From Breoghania sp037026715 (GTDB taxonomy: Bacteria; Pseudomonadota; Alphaproteobacteria; Rhizobiales; Stappiaceae): a DNA stretch of 64,000 nt. The stretch is from positions 558,001 to 622,000 of the forward strand of contig NZ_JBANCG010000002.1 in the NCBI RefSeq assembly GCF_037026715.1. Reading direction: 5' to 3'. Within the stretch, counting starts at the first letter, position 1; each line of letters begins with the position of its first letter. The notes below the pieces were generated by a model. That model was not told where the DNA came from, searched no databases, and saw only the letters and a list, made by a program, of their open reading frames with translations. Shown here piece after piece: positions 1 to 8,122 of this stretch. Made by a program: the position numbers and the translations under genes.

Positions 1-415
1 TGACGATGGAGGGGTATGAGGCGCGGAGAATTCGAGGCGAAGAACCGGCTATCATTTCCGGGCCAGGCTTCGAAAACGCGTGTCCGAATCGCAACGACCG
101 TAAAGCCGGCGGCATGCCCTTCGCCAGCGATTGCCGTGACGCCCCCGTAGCGCGGGCCGTTATGGGGGGCCGCCACAAGACGGGTTGTTGAAACGACGCC
201 CGTGTCGCATAAGAGGCGGCATCATCCTGCCGGGATGTGTCACGGGCAGCCGGGATGCCGTTACGGGCGACACATTGTCGCCACGCCATGCGGCAACGGA
301 TAGTGTAGAGCGGTTCTAAGTTGACTGGCTTCGAATTCGACCGCCCAATCCCGACGAAGGTCCCGTTTGGGACGATCCTGTCCGGCCCGGCCAACCGCAG
401 GTTTTTGCGCGCATC
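1..415. other. intergenic region upstream of ccmI
   Basis: No gene can be supported here. A 61-codon open frame near the left edge has no ribosome-binding site and no recognisable protein features. Positions 235-285 hold imperfect inverted GC-rich repeats around a TGTC...GACA pair, which could form a hairpin. The ccm operon promoter must lie here or further left, but no convincing -35/-10 pair was seen. Confidence 0.5.
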
Positions 416-1636
416 ATGATGATCTGGTTCCTGTTCGCCCTCCTGACCGTCGCCGCCGCGCTGGCGATTCTGGTACCGCTCGCTCGCCGCACGGCCGCGC
501 GGGACAAGACGGCGGGCTTCCCCGAAGGCGAGGTTGCGGGCGGCGCGGAACACGGTCCCGACGTCGCCATCTACAAGGATCAGCTTGCCGAGATCGAACG
601 CGATCTGGAACGCGGCGTCATGGAGCCGGAGGACGCCGAGGCCGCGCGGGCCGAGATCGCCCGCCGGCTGATCCGGGCCGCGCGTGCGGAGGAGGCCGAA
701 GCGCCGGCAAACGCTTCCGGCGGCAACGGCCGCGCGCGCTTGGCCGCCGCTCTCGCGATCGTGATGCTGCCGCTCGTCTCGGTTTCGCTCTATCTCGCGC
801 TCGGCTCGCCCTCCATGCCGGATGCGCCGCTCGCCGCCCGGGTGATGCCAACCGACGACGGCTTCCACCAGTTCCAGGATCTGGTTGCCAAGGTCGAGAA
901 GCGTCTTGCCGAAAAGCCCGATGACGGCCTCGGCTGGGACGTGATCGCGCCGGCCTACATGCGCATGGGTCGTGCCGAGGATGCGGCCAAGGCCTACGCC
1001 AATGCCATCCGCCTTCTGGGAGAGAGCGCCCCGCGCCGCGCCAACCAGGGCGAGGCGATCGTCGCCGCCAACAACGGCGTGGTGACCGCGGATGCGCGCA
1101 AGGCTTTCGAGCGCGCCGTCGCGCTGGCGCCTGATATGGTCAAGCCGCGCTTCTATCTGGCGATGGGGCTCGGTCAGGAAGGCAAGAAGGAAGAAGCCAT
1201 CGCCGCGTGGCAGGATCTGCTCAAGGGGGCAGACCCCAAGGCCCCGTGGGTTCCGATGGCGCAGGCGGAACTGCGCGAGCTGGGCGTGGCGACGCCGGGG
1301 GCTGCCTCCGGCCCGAACATGGCTGCCGGCGCGCCGCAGGCGCCGCAAGCGCAACTGAGCGGGCCGAGCGCTGCCGATGTGAAGGCGGCCGGCGAAATGT
1401 CGGACCAGGACCGTCAGGCGATGATCCGCGGCATGGTCTCCCAGCTCGACGAGCGGCTGAAGGCGGAAGGCGGCAGCGCGGAGGAATGGGCGCGGCTGGT
1501 GCGCGCCTTCGTGGTTCTGGGCGAGCGCGATCAGGCGATCGACGCGGTGAAACGGGCGCGGGCCAATCTGAAGGGCAACGCGCAGGGGCTCACCACCATC
1601 GATGCGGTGGCAGAACAGCTCGGACTTGGCGCCTGA
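416..1636 (+). CDS. ccmI: c-type cytochrome biogenesis protein CcmI (CycH)
   Basis: Membrane-anchored apocytochrome c chaperone of the System I (Ccm) pathway. It holds apocytochrome in the periplasm and delivers it to the CcmF/CcmH haem ligase. The 406-residue protein starts with a hydrophobic segment (IWFLFALLTVAAALAIL, about residues 3-20). It then has a cytoplasmic acidic helical loop (DQLAEIERDLERGVMEPEDA), a second membrane helix (about 107-127) and a periplasmic TPR-type region rich in paired Ala/Leu helices, which fits the CcmI/CycH family. The start has two adjacent Met codons. It is the first gene of ccmI-ccmE-ccmF-ccmH, all on one strand with gaps of about 25-175 bp. Length and layout are normal. 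Confidence 0.93.
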   Translation: MMIWFLFALLTVAAALAILVPLARRTAARDKTAGFPEGEVAGGAEHGPDVAIYKDQLAEIERDLERGVMEPEDAEAARAEIARRLIRAARAEEAEAPANASGGNGRARLAAALAIVMLPLVSVSLYLALGSPSMPDAPLAARVMPTDDGFHQFQDLVAKVEKRLAEKPDDGLGWDVIAPAYMRMGRAEDAAKAYANAIRLLGESAPRRANQGEAIVAANNGVVTADARKAFERAVALAPDMVKPRFYLAMGLGQEGKKEEAIAAWQDLLKGADPKAPWVPMAQAELRELGVATPGAASGPNMAAGAPQAPQAQLSGPSAADVKAAGEMSDQDRQAMIRGMVSQLDERLKAEGGSAEEWARLVRAFVVLGERDQAIDAVKRARANLKGNAQGLTTIDAVAEQLGLGA

Positions 1637-1738
1637 AGTGGCCTATTGGCGGGCTGGCCTTATCGCGGATAGCGCGCGATCCTATTTGACGAGAGACGGC
1701 GGCACGAGCGACGGGCCGCACGAACGAGGACGAAGAGC

Positions 1739-2263
1739 ATGGCGATGACCCGCAAGCAGCGGCGGCTGTCGATGATCGGCGGCGCGGGGGCGGTCCTGGC
1801 GGTTGCGGCCGGGTTGATCCTCTATGCGCTGAACGACGAGATCGTCTTCTTCCAGTCGCCGAGCGACGTGGCCGAGCACACGATCCCGCACGGCCAGCGC
1901 ATCCGGCTCGGCGGGCTTGTGAAGGACGGGTCCATCGACCGGCAGGGCGAGACGGTGCGTTTCGTCGTCACCGACGGCGCGGCCGATCTCGCCGCGACCT
2001 ACACCGGCATCCTGCCCGACCTTTTCCGTGAGGGGCAGGGCGTGGTGGCCGAGGGTTCGGTCGGCGACGACGGCATCTTCCACGCCGACACGGTGCTCGC
2101 CAAGCACGACGAGAACTACATGCCGAAGGAAGTCGTGGAGGCGCTGAAGGAGCGCGGCGAATGGCAGATGGGGGCAGAAAACCCCAAGGCCAAGGGCGCG
2201 CCGGCGGCCGACAAGACCAGCCAGGCCGAGCCTCCGGCTGCGCCGGAAAGCCGGACGAACTGA
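1739..2263 (+). CDS. ccmE: cytochrome c maturation haem chaperone CcmE (CycJ)
   Basis: Periplasmic haem chaperone that binds haem covalently and passes it to CcmF. The 174-residue protein has a basic N-terminus (MAMTRKQRRL), one membrane anchor (about residues 11-30) and an OB-fold periplasmic domain. It carries the family motif VLAKHDENYMP, in which His123 is the covalent haem ligand and Tyr127 the axial ligand expected of the HxxxY subtype. The C-terminal tail is Ala/Pro/Lys-rich and probably disordered, as is usual. Translation may begin at the first ATG or at the ATG two codons later (MTRKQRRL). It sits between ccmI and ccmF in the conserved order. Confidence 0.95.
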   Translation: MAMTRKQRRLSMIGGAGAVLAVAAGLILYALNDEIVFFQSPSDVAEHTIPHGQRIRLGGLVKDGSIDRQGETVRFVVTDGAADLAATYTGILPDLFREGQGVVAEGSVGDDGIFHADTVLAKHDENYMPKEVVEALKERGEWQMGAENPKAKGAPAADKTSQAEPPAAPESRTN

Positions 2264-2436
2264 CGATTTGATGCGCCACGCGCGGCGCGGCGCGGGAGTT
2301 GCGGGAACCGGGAGGGGCGTCTCGAAGGACGGGCAGCCCGGCGAACCGGGACTGCCGACGAAGGCGCACCGGCGGTAAACCGCGCGACAGAACGAGCGGA
2401 CCGCAATCCCGGGGGCGGGAACAGGAGAGGGAAGAG

Positions 2437-4419
2437 ATGATCGTCGAACTCGGCCACTTCGCACTGGTTCTGGCGCTGGCGGTTTCGATCGTGCAGTCGG
2501 TCGTGCCCGTCTGGGGCGCGCGGACGCGCGACGAGCGGCTGATGGCGGTTGCAGCGCCGGTCGCCGGCGTGCAGTTCCTGATGGTGGGGCTCGCCTTCGC
2601 GGCGCTCACCTCCGCCTATCTCACCTCCGACTTCTCCGTCCTAAACGTGTGGCAGAACTCCCATTCCGACAAGCCGATCCTCTACCGGATCTCCGGCGTG
2701 TGGGGGAACCACGAAGGCTCGATGCTGCTGTGGGTGCTGATCCTGTCGCTGTTCGGCGCGCTGGTCGCCGCCTTCGGACGCACCATGCCGGCGACGCTGA
2801 AGGCCAACGTACTCGGCGTTCAGGGCTGGATCTCGCTCGCTTTCCTCGCCTTCATCCTGTTCACCTCCAATCCCTTCATCCGCATTCCCAACCCGCCGAT
2901 GGAGGGGCAGGATCTCAACCCGATCCTTCAGGACCCGGGCCTCGCCATCCACCCGCCGCTGCTGTATCTCGGCTATGTCGGCTTCTCCATCACCTTTTCG
3001 TTCGCCGCCGCCGCTCTTCTCGACGGGCGCATCGATGCCGCTTGGGCGCGATGGGTCCGGCCGTGGATCCTGATCGCCTGGATCTTCCTCACGCTCGGCA
3101 TCGCCATGGGCTCCTACTGGGCCTATTACGAGCTCGGCTGGGGCGGCTTCTGGTTCTGGGATCCGGTGGAGAACGCCTCTTTCATGCCGTGGCTCGCCGG
3201 CACCGCGCTGCTGCATTCCGCACTTGTCATGGAAAAGCGCGACGCGCTGAAGGTCTGGACGGTGCTGCTCGCCATTCTCACCTTCTCGCTGTCGCTCTTG
3301 GGCACCTTCCTGGTGCGCTCCGGCGTGCTGACCTCGGTGCATGCGTTCGCGACCGATCCCTCGCGCGGCGTGTTCATCCTTGCGATCCTTGCGATCTTCA
3401 TCGGCGGCTCGCTGTCGCTCTACGCCTGGCGCGCGCCGCTATTGAAGCAGGGCGGCATCTTCGCGCCGATCAGCCGCGAGGGCGCGCTGATCCTCAACAA
3501 CCTGTTCCTGACGGCGGCCTGCGCGGCGGTGCTCGTCGGCACGCTCTATCCGCTGGCGCTGGACGTGACCACCGGCGACAAGATCTCCGTCGGCGCGCCG
3601 TTCTTCAACATGACCTTTGGGCCGCTGATGATCCCGCTGATGGTGGCCATTCCCTTCGGCCCGTTCCTGGCCTGGAAGCGCGGCGATCTGCTGGGCGCCG
3701 CCCAGCGGCTGATGCTGGCCTTCGGCCTTGCCATCGTCATCGCGCTTGGCGTTGCGTGGGTGCAGGGGGCGGCGAACGTCATGGCGCCGATCGGCATCGG
3801 CATCGCCGCGTGGGTGATGATCGGGGCGATCTCGGAAGTCGTATGGCGGGTGAAGCTCGGCCGCATTCCGCTCGGCCATTCCCTGTCGCGCGCCGCCGGT
3901 CTGCCGCGCTCCTCGTGGGGTACGATGCTCGGTCATTTCGGCATGGGCGCGACCATGCTCGGCATCGTCGCCACCACCGCCTGGCAGCAGGAGCTGATCA
4001 CCGTGATGCAGCCGGGCGAGACCAAGTCGATCGCCGGCTACGAGCTGACCTTCGAGGGTCTGACCCCATCGACCGGTTCCAATTACCGAGAGGATATCGG
4101 CCACTTCACCCTGCGCCGTGGCGGCGTGGAGCTCGCCGCGATGACGCCTTCCAAGCGCTTCTACATGGCGCGCCAGATGCCGACGACGGAATCGGCGATC
4201 CGCACCTTCGGTTTCAGTCAGGTCTACGTGTCGCTCGGCGATGCAAAGGACGGCGGTGCCGTGGTGATGCGCGCCTATTACAAACCGCTGGTGACGCTGA
4301 TCTGGCTCGGGGCCGTGGTCATGGTCATCGGCGGTCTTTTCTCCTTGAGCGACCGCCGGCTGCGCGTTGGCGCGCCGCGTCGTGCGCACCATGCCGCAGC
4401 GGCAACACCTGCTGAGTAG
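2437..4419 (+). CDS. ccmF: haem lyase CcmF (CycK)
   Basis: Large polytopic membrane subunit of the System I cytochrome c haem ligase, which attaches haem from CcmE to apocytochrome CxxCH motifs. The start was placed at the ATG at 2437, preceded by GGAGAGGGAAGAG; the 46 upstream in-frame codons are Arg/Gly-rich and unlike the family. This gives 660 residues, the normal length. The protein has many hydrophobic helices and the WWD-type signature WGGFWFWDPVEN (from about residue 235). A periplasmic domain near the C-terminus ends in a final helix and a basic tail. It lies 26 bp upstream of ccmH. Confidence 0.96.
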   Translation: MIVELGHFALVLALAVSIVQSVVPVWGARTRDERLMAVAAPVAGVQFLMVGLAFAALTSAYLTSDFSVLNVWQNSHSDKPILYRISGVWGNHEGSMLLWVLILSLFGALVAAFGRTMPATLKANVLGVQGWISLAFLAFILFTSNPFIRIPNPPMEGQDLNPILQDPGLAIHPPLLYLGYVGFSITFSFAAAALLDGRIDAAWARWVRPWILIAWIFLTLGIAMGSYWAYYELGWGGFWFWDPVENASFMPWLAGTALLHSALVMEKRDALKVWTVLLAILTFSLSLLGTFLVRSGVLTSVHAFATDPSRGVFILAILAIFIGGSLSLYAWRAPLLKQGGIFAPISREGALILNNLFLTAACAAVLVGTLYPLALDVTTGDKISVGAPFFNMTFGPLMIPLMVAIPFGPFLAWKRGDLLGAAQRLMLAFGLAIVIALGVAWVQGAANVMAPIGIGIAAWVMIGAISEVVWRVKLGRIPLGHSLSRAAGLPRSSWGTMLGHFGMGATMLGIVATTAWQQELITVMQPGETKSIAGYELTFEGLTPSTGSNYREDIGHFTLRRGGVELAAMTPSKRFYMARQMPTTESAIRTFGFSQVYVSLGDAKDGGAVVMRAYYKPLVTLIWLGAVVMVIGGLFSLSDRRLRVGAPRRAHHAAAATPAE

Positions 4420-4445
4420 TCTATTGCTTTTGGAAGGCGTCGATT

Positions 4446-4973
4446 ATGAGTTCAAGGAATTTCCAGATGCGCCGTCTTTGCCTCGCCGTCCTGGCAGCTT
4501 TTCTCCTGTGCGGCGCCGGTGCAGGCGGCGTCTCCCTCATTGCCGCCACACCGGCCTTCGCCGTTCAGCCGGACGAGATGCTGAAGGACCCGAAACTGGA
4601 AGCGCGGGCCCGCGAGATCTCCGAAGGCCTGCGCTGCATGGTCTGCCAGAACGAGTCCATCGACGAATCCAACGCCGATCTCGCGCGCGACCTGCGGCTT
4701 CTGGTGCGCGAGCGCCTGAAGGCCGGCGATACCGACGACGAGGTGCGCGATTATCTGGTGGCCCGCTACGGTGAGTTCGTGCTGCTGAAGCCGCGTTTCG
4801 AGACGAAGACGTTCATCCTGTGGTTCGCACCGCTCATCGCGCTGGTTCTCGGTGCGCTGGTGATGTTCGTCAGCTACCGCCGCAGAAAGCAGAACGCAGG
4901 CAACGCCCCCGGCGCGACGCCGCTCGACGAGGCCGAGAAGGCGGAGCTGAAGCGGATCATGGGGGAGGGGTGA
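4446..4973 (+). CDS. ccmH: cytochrome c maturation thiol oxidoreductase CcmH (CycL)
   Basis: Membrane-anchored thioredoxin-like protein that reduces the apocytochrome CxxCH disulfide before haem ligation. It has an N-terminal signal sequence (LCLAVLAAFLLCGAG), the redox motif LRCMVCQNESIDES with Cys64 and Cys67, a three-helix domain, and a single C-terminal membrane anchor (about residues 121-141). At 175 residues it is the short form: the TPR part found in longer CcmH proteins is the separate CcmI here. The ATG at 4446 follows GGAAGG; an ATG at 4470 would also leave a complete signal peptide. It is the last gene of the ccm operon. Confidence 0.94.
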   Translation: MSSRNFQMRRLCLAVLAAFLLCGAGAGGVSLIAATPAFAVQPDEMLKDPKLEARAREISEGLRCMVCQNESIDESNADLARDLRLLVRERLKAGDTDDEVRDYLVARYGEFVLLKPRFETKTFILWFAPLIALVLGALVMFVSYRRRKQNAGNAPGATPLDEAEKAELKRIMGEG

Positions 4974-5079
4974 GGGCCCCTTGTGATGAACTGCGCTCGG
5001 GCGACAACGCCTGATAACACGCCTGTCAGGGAATAGACGTCGTGGGTGTTGTCTTGCGCAGAACGTCCCACGGAAAGAT

Positions 5080-5180
5080 GTCATTCACGCAGGCGGGAAT
5101 CCAGCATTCCAGAGACGGCGCGTCCTTGTTCCTTGCGTTGAATCCTGTGGTTACTGGATCCCCGCCTTCGCGGTGATGAC
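5080..5180. repeat. palindromic intergenic repeat with GTCAT...GATGAC ends
   Basis: The left arm at 5080-5104 (beginning GTCATTCACGCAGGCGGG) is an imperfect reverse complement of the right arm at 5154-5180 (ending CCGCCTTCGCGGTGATGAC), with about 50 bp between them. This is the common alphaproteobacterial palindrome built on GTCATTCCCGC / GCGGGGATGAC. Such elements spread between genes and may act as transcript-end structures. It carries no coding capacity. Confidence 0.65.
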
Positions 5181-5282
5181 AACCGCGAGAGCGGCGGGCG
5201 GGTGGGCAATCGTGCTCCCGGCATTGTCGCCAGTGTGACTTTATTCCAGCGTGACCTTGCCGGTGACGCCAGAGCGCTTTCC

Positions 5283-5304
5283 GTTCAGACGAAACTGTCT
5301 GAAC
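5283..5304. repeat. perfect 8-bp-arm hairpin
   Basis: GTTCAGAC and GTCTGAAC flank a six-base loop (GAAACT). It is perfectly paired but not followed by a T-run, so it is not an obvious terminator. It stands 36 bp before the larger hairpin at 5341. Confidence 0.55.
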
Positions 5305-5340
5305 GACAATTAACCTCGCCAGATCAATGCTTTGAGCATC

Positions 5341-5371
5341 TTCCGACCAGATTGCCCCAATCTGGTCGGAA
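5341..5371. repeat. 14-bp-arm hairpin, copy 1 of a dispersed family
   Basis: Arms TTCCGACCAGATTG and CAATCTGGTCGGAA pair perfectly around a three-base loop. The flanks (GAGCAT on the left, GGCTCAAG on the right) recur around the hairpin at 15451-15475, which shows a dispersed repeat family rather than a chance palindrome. Confidence 0.7.
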
Positions 5372-5538
5372 TAGGCTCAAGCGTGCCTTTCTCCCACATT
5401 ACCAATGTTTAATCCGCCCGAAAGGCGTCTGTAATCCGGCCTGCCCCATATTGAGCATCAAGAACGGAGCGAAACGACACGGACCTCCACCCGTTTCGTT
5501 TCCGTCCCCCAGATCTCACATATCGGAGTACGCCAACG

Positions 5539-7089
5539 ATGACTGCTGAAAACGACAAGAAGGCCCCCTCCGGCATCCTGCGCACGCGCCGCTCCAAGCT
5601 GATGGCCGGCGCGCTTGCTCTGGCTCTGGTCGGTGGCTTCACCGCACAGACGATGATCCCGGGCCAGTTCGCGCTTGCCGATCCCGTTCATGTGCAAAAT
5701 GCCGGCCCCGCCGACTTCACCGGCGTCGTCAAGGCCGTGCAGCCGGCCGTGGTCTCCGTGATCGTGCGCTCCGAGGTGAAGCCGGTCGCCGACAACGAGA
5801 TGCAGGGCTGGAGCTTCGGCTTCGGCGGCGATGTGCCGGACTTTTTCCGCAATCTGCCGCCCAACCACCCCTTCAAGCGTTTCTGGAACGATCGTCGGGG
5901 CAACCACCCCGACACCCCCCACAAGAAGCGCTACGGCATGGCGCAGGGCTCGGGCTTCTTCATCTCCGATGACGGCTACATCGTCACCAACCAGCACGTG
6001 GTGGAAGGTGGCGACAAGTTCACCGTGAAGATGGACGACGGCACCGAATACGACGCCAAGCTGATCGGCGCCGACGAGCGCACCGATCTGGCGCTGCTGA
6101 AGGTTGACGGCAAGGGCCACACCTTCACCTATGTCGACTTCGCAAACGACACGCCGCAGGTCGGCGAATGGGTCGTGGCGGTCGGCAACCCCTTCGGCCT
6201 CGGCGGATCGGTGACGGCGGGCATCGTGTCGGCCCGCGGCCGTGATATCGGGGCCGGCCCCTACGACGACTTCATCCAGATCGACGCCCCCATCAACCGC
6301 GGCAATTCCGGCGGCCCGGCCTTCAACACCAGGGGGGAGGTCATCGGCATCAACGCGGCGATCTATTCGCCGTCTGGCGGCAATGTCGGCATCGCTTTCG
6401 CCATTCCCGCCGATACCGCCAAGCAGGTGATCAACGAACTCAAGAACGACGGCCACGTGGTGCGCGGCTGGCTCGGCGTGCAGATCCAGCCTGTCTCCCA
6501 GGACATCGCCGACAGCCTCGGCCTGAAAAAGGCGGAAGGTGCGCTGGTCGCCAACCCGACCGACACCAGCCCCGCGGAGGAAGCCGGCATCAAGACCGGC
6601 GATGCGATCCTCTCCGTTGACGGCAAGCCGGTGAAGGGGCCGCGCGAACTCGCCAAGATGATCGCCGGCTATGAGCCGGGCGCCAAGGTTGACGTCAAGA
6701 TCTGGCGCGACGGCGCGGAAAAGACGGTGACCGTCAAGCTTGGAAAGATGCCGGACAAGCAGCAGGTCGCCTCCGCCGACAGCGGTGATGACACGCAGGG
6801 TACCGTCGCAGCGCTTGGCCTTGAGCTCGCCAATGCCCGCGATGCCGGGCTCGATACCGACGGCGTTGTGATCGGCTCGGTCGATCCGGATGGCCCGGCG
6901 GCCAGCAAGGGCCTTCAGGCCGGCGATGTCATCCTGGAGGCCGGCGGCGCCAAGGTCGAGACGCCGCAGGACGTGGCCAAGCAGGCGGAAGCCGCCCGCA
7001 AGGATGGCCGCAAGGCGCTTCTGCTGCGCGTCCAGCACAACGACAACATGCGCTTCGTGGCGCTGTCGCTGGACAAGAAGGACGGCTGA
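5539..7089 (+). CDS. degP: periplasmic serine endoprotease, DegP/HtrA (MucD) family
   Basis: Trypsin-like periplasmic protease and chaperone that degrades misfolded envelope proteins. The 516-residue protein has a basic N-terminus and signal/anchor segment (about residues 20-37), then a protease domain with His153 (TNQHVVEGG), Asp183 (DERTDLALLKV) and Ser257 (RGNSGGPAFN). Two PDZ domains follow (about 300-390 and 415-505). All catalytic residues are present and the length is normal for Rhizobiales DegP/DO proteases. The ATG follows CGGAGTACGCCAACG. It lies downstream of ccmH and upstream of a regulator/kinase pair, so these may form an envelope-stress neighbourhood; that link is inference. 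Confidence 0.93.
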   Translation: MTAENDKKAPSGILRTRRSKLMAGALALALVGGFTAQTMIPGQFALADPVHVQNAGPADFTGVVKAVQPAVVSVIVRSEVKPVADNEMQGWSFGFGGDVPDFFRNLPPNHPFKRFWNDRRGNHPDTPHKKRYGMAQGSGFFISDDGYIVTNQHVVEGGDKFTVKMDDGTEYDAKLIGADERTDLALLKVDGKGHTFTYVDFANDTPQVGEWVVAVGNPFGLGGSVTAGIVSARGRDIGAGPYDDFIQIDAPINRGNSGGPAFNTRGEVIGINAAIYSPSGGNVGIAFAIPADTAKQVINELKNDGHVVRGWLGVQIQPVSQDIADSLGLKKAEGALVANPTDTSPAEEAGIKTGDAILSVDGKPVKGPRELAKMIAGYEPGAKVDVKIWRDGAEKTVTVKLGKMPDKQQVASADSGDDTQGTVAALGLELANARDAGLDTDGVVIGSVDPDGPAASKGLQAGDVILEAGGAKVETPQDVAKQAEAARKDGRKALLLRVQHNDNMRFVALSLDKKDG

Positions 7090-7432
7090 GGCCGGACTTC
7101 GCTGAATTCCGCCGGACGGATGATTTCATGTCGCCCCCGACATTCGTCCCGGCGGAGCAGCGGCGGCGGGCCTCCCGGTCCGCCGCCGCCTGTTTTTTGG
7201 GGCCCTCCAGCGTCATCCCGGGCGCGCTGCAACGTGCAACGTTGCGGCGCAGACCCGGGACCTCGAGCGGCATATGCCGGAGGGAAGATCCCGGATCTGC
7301 GAAGCGGCACTTCGCGCCGCATCGCGTCCGGGCTGACGCCGCAGAGAGTTCGGTGATGTGCCGAACAAGCGACGATCTCCCCCTGAAAGCGCCCCAACGA
7401 TACGCCACAACCTTCACGCGGCTTGTTATAAG
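7090..7432. other. repeat-bearing gap between degP and the response regulator
   Basis: No gene seen. It holds the palindromic element at 7209-7338. The last 90 bp before the response-regulator start presumably contain its promoter, but no clear hexamer pair was found. Confidence 0.5.
7209..7338. repeat. nested palindromic element with GCGTCATCCCGGG ends
   Basis: About 130 bp bounded by AGCGTCATCCCGGG on the left and TCCGGGCTGACGCC on the right, an imperfect inverted pair. Inside is a second pair, CGCAGACCCGGG and ATCCCGGATCTGCG. The layout matches the mosaic palindromic repeats common between genes in Rhizobiales. It differs in sequence from the elements at 5080 and 25386. Confidence 0.6.
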
Positions 7433-8122
7433 ATGTCCCTCATGCGGATTCTCATCATCGAAGACGACCAGGAGGCGGCCGCCTATCTGGTCAAGGCCCT
7501 GAAGGAAGCCGGTCACGTGGCCGATCATGCCGGCGACGGCGAGACGGGCCACGCCATGGCGTCCTCCGCCGACTATGACGTGCTGGTGGTCGACCGGATG
7601 CTGCCCCGGCGCGACGGGCTCGCCGTCATCGAGGCGCTGAAGCAGGAAGGCGACCAGACGCCGATCCTGATCCTGTCGGCGCTCGGCCAGGTGGATGACC
7701 GGGTGAAGGGCCTGAGGGCGGGCGGCGACGACTACCTGCCCAAGCCCTATTCCTTCTCCGAACTGCTGGCCCGGGTGGAGGCGCTGGGCCGGCGCAACCG
7801 GCCGGCGGATGCGGAGACGACGTTCAAGGTCGGCGATCTGGAACTCGACCGGCTCGCCCATTCCGCCACCCGCGCCGGCCAGCCCGTCGTCCTGCAGCCG
7901 CGCGAATTCCGGCTGCTGGAATACCTGATGAAGCACGCCGGTCAGGTCGTCACCCGCACCATGCTCCTGGAGAACGTCTGGGACTATCACTTCGATCCGC
8001 AGACCAATGTCATTGATGTCCACATTTCGCGGCTTCGCGCGAAGATCGACAAGGGGTTCGAGCGGCCGCTCCTCCACACCATCCGTGGCGCGGGGTACAC
8101 GATTCGTGACGACGCTCGGTAA
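7433..8122 (+). CDS. OmpR-family two-component response regulator
   Basis: Cytoplasmic DNA-binding response regulator. An N-terminal receiver domain begins MSLMRILIIEDDQEAA, with the acidic pocket (Glu10/Asp11/Asp12), phospho-acceptor Asp54 in VLVVDRMLPRRDG, and the conserved Lys in YLPKPYSF. A C-terminal winged helix follows (QPREFRLLEYLMKHAGQVV to HTIRGAGYTIRDD). Start choice is uncertain: ATG at 7433 or at 7442, neither with a strong Shine-Dalgarno. The next gene, its likely partner kinase, begins inside its last codons, so the two are translationally coupled. The signal is unknown; position after degP hints at envelope sensing. Confidence 0.9.
   Translation: MSLMRILIIEDDQEAAAYLVKALKEAGHVADHAGDGETGHAMASSADYDVLVVDRMLPRRDGLAVIEALKQEGDQTPILILSALGQVDDRVKGLRAGGDDYLPKPYSFSELLARVEALGRRNRPADAETTFKVGDLELDRLAHSATRAGQPVVLQPREFRLLEYLMKHAGQVVTRTMLLENVWDYHFDPQTNVIDVHISRLRAKIDKGFERPLLHTIRGAGYTIRDDAR

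Larger units (their letters stand above)
4974..5538. other. 565-bp repeat-rich gap between ccmH and degP
   Basis: No convincing gene. The gap holds a palindromic element at 5080-5180, two perfect hairpins at 5283-5304 and 5341-5371 (listed separately), and a weaker CGAAACG/CGTTTCG pair at about 5469-5498, just upstream of degP. The degP promoter presumably lies in the last 150 bp. A 115-codon open frame crossing these repeats was judged to be chance. Confidence 0.6.

Noticed and set aside
6..191. A 61-codon open frame at the left edge
   Set aside because: No ribosome-binding site, composition like a random GC-rich frame, no hydrophobic or conserved pattern.
5202..5549. A 115-codon open frame upstream of and overlapping degP
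   Set aside because: It runs through two perfect hairpin repeats, has no Shine-Dalgarno and no protein-like features, and overlaps the degP start in another frame.
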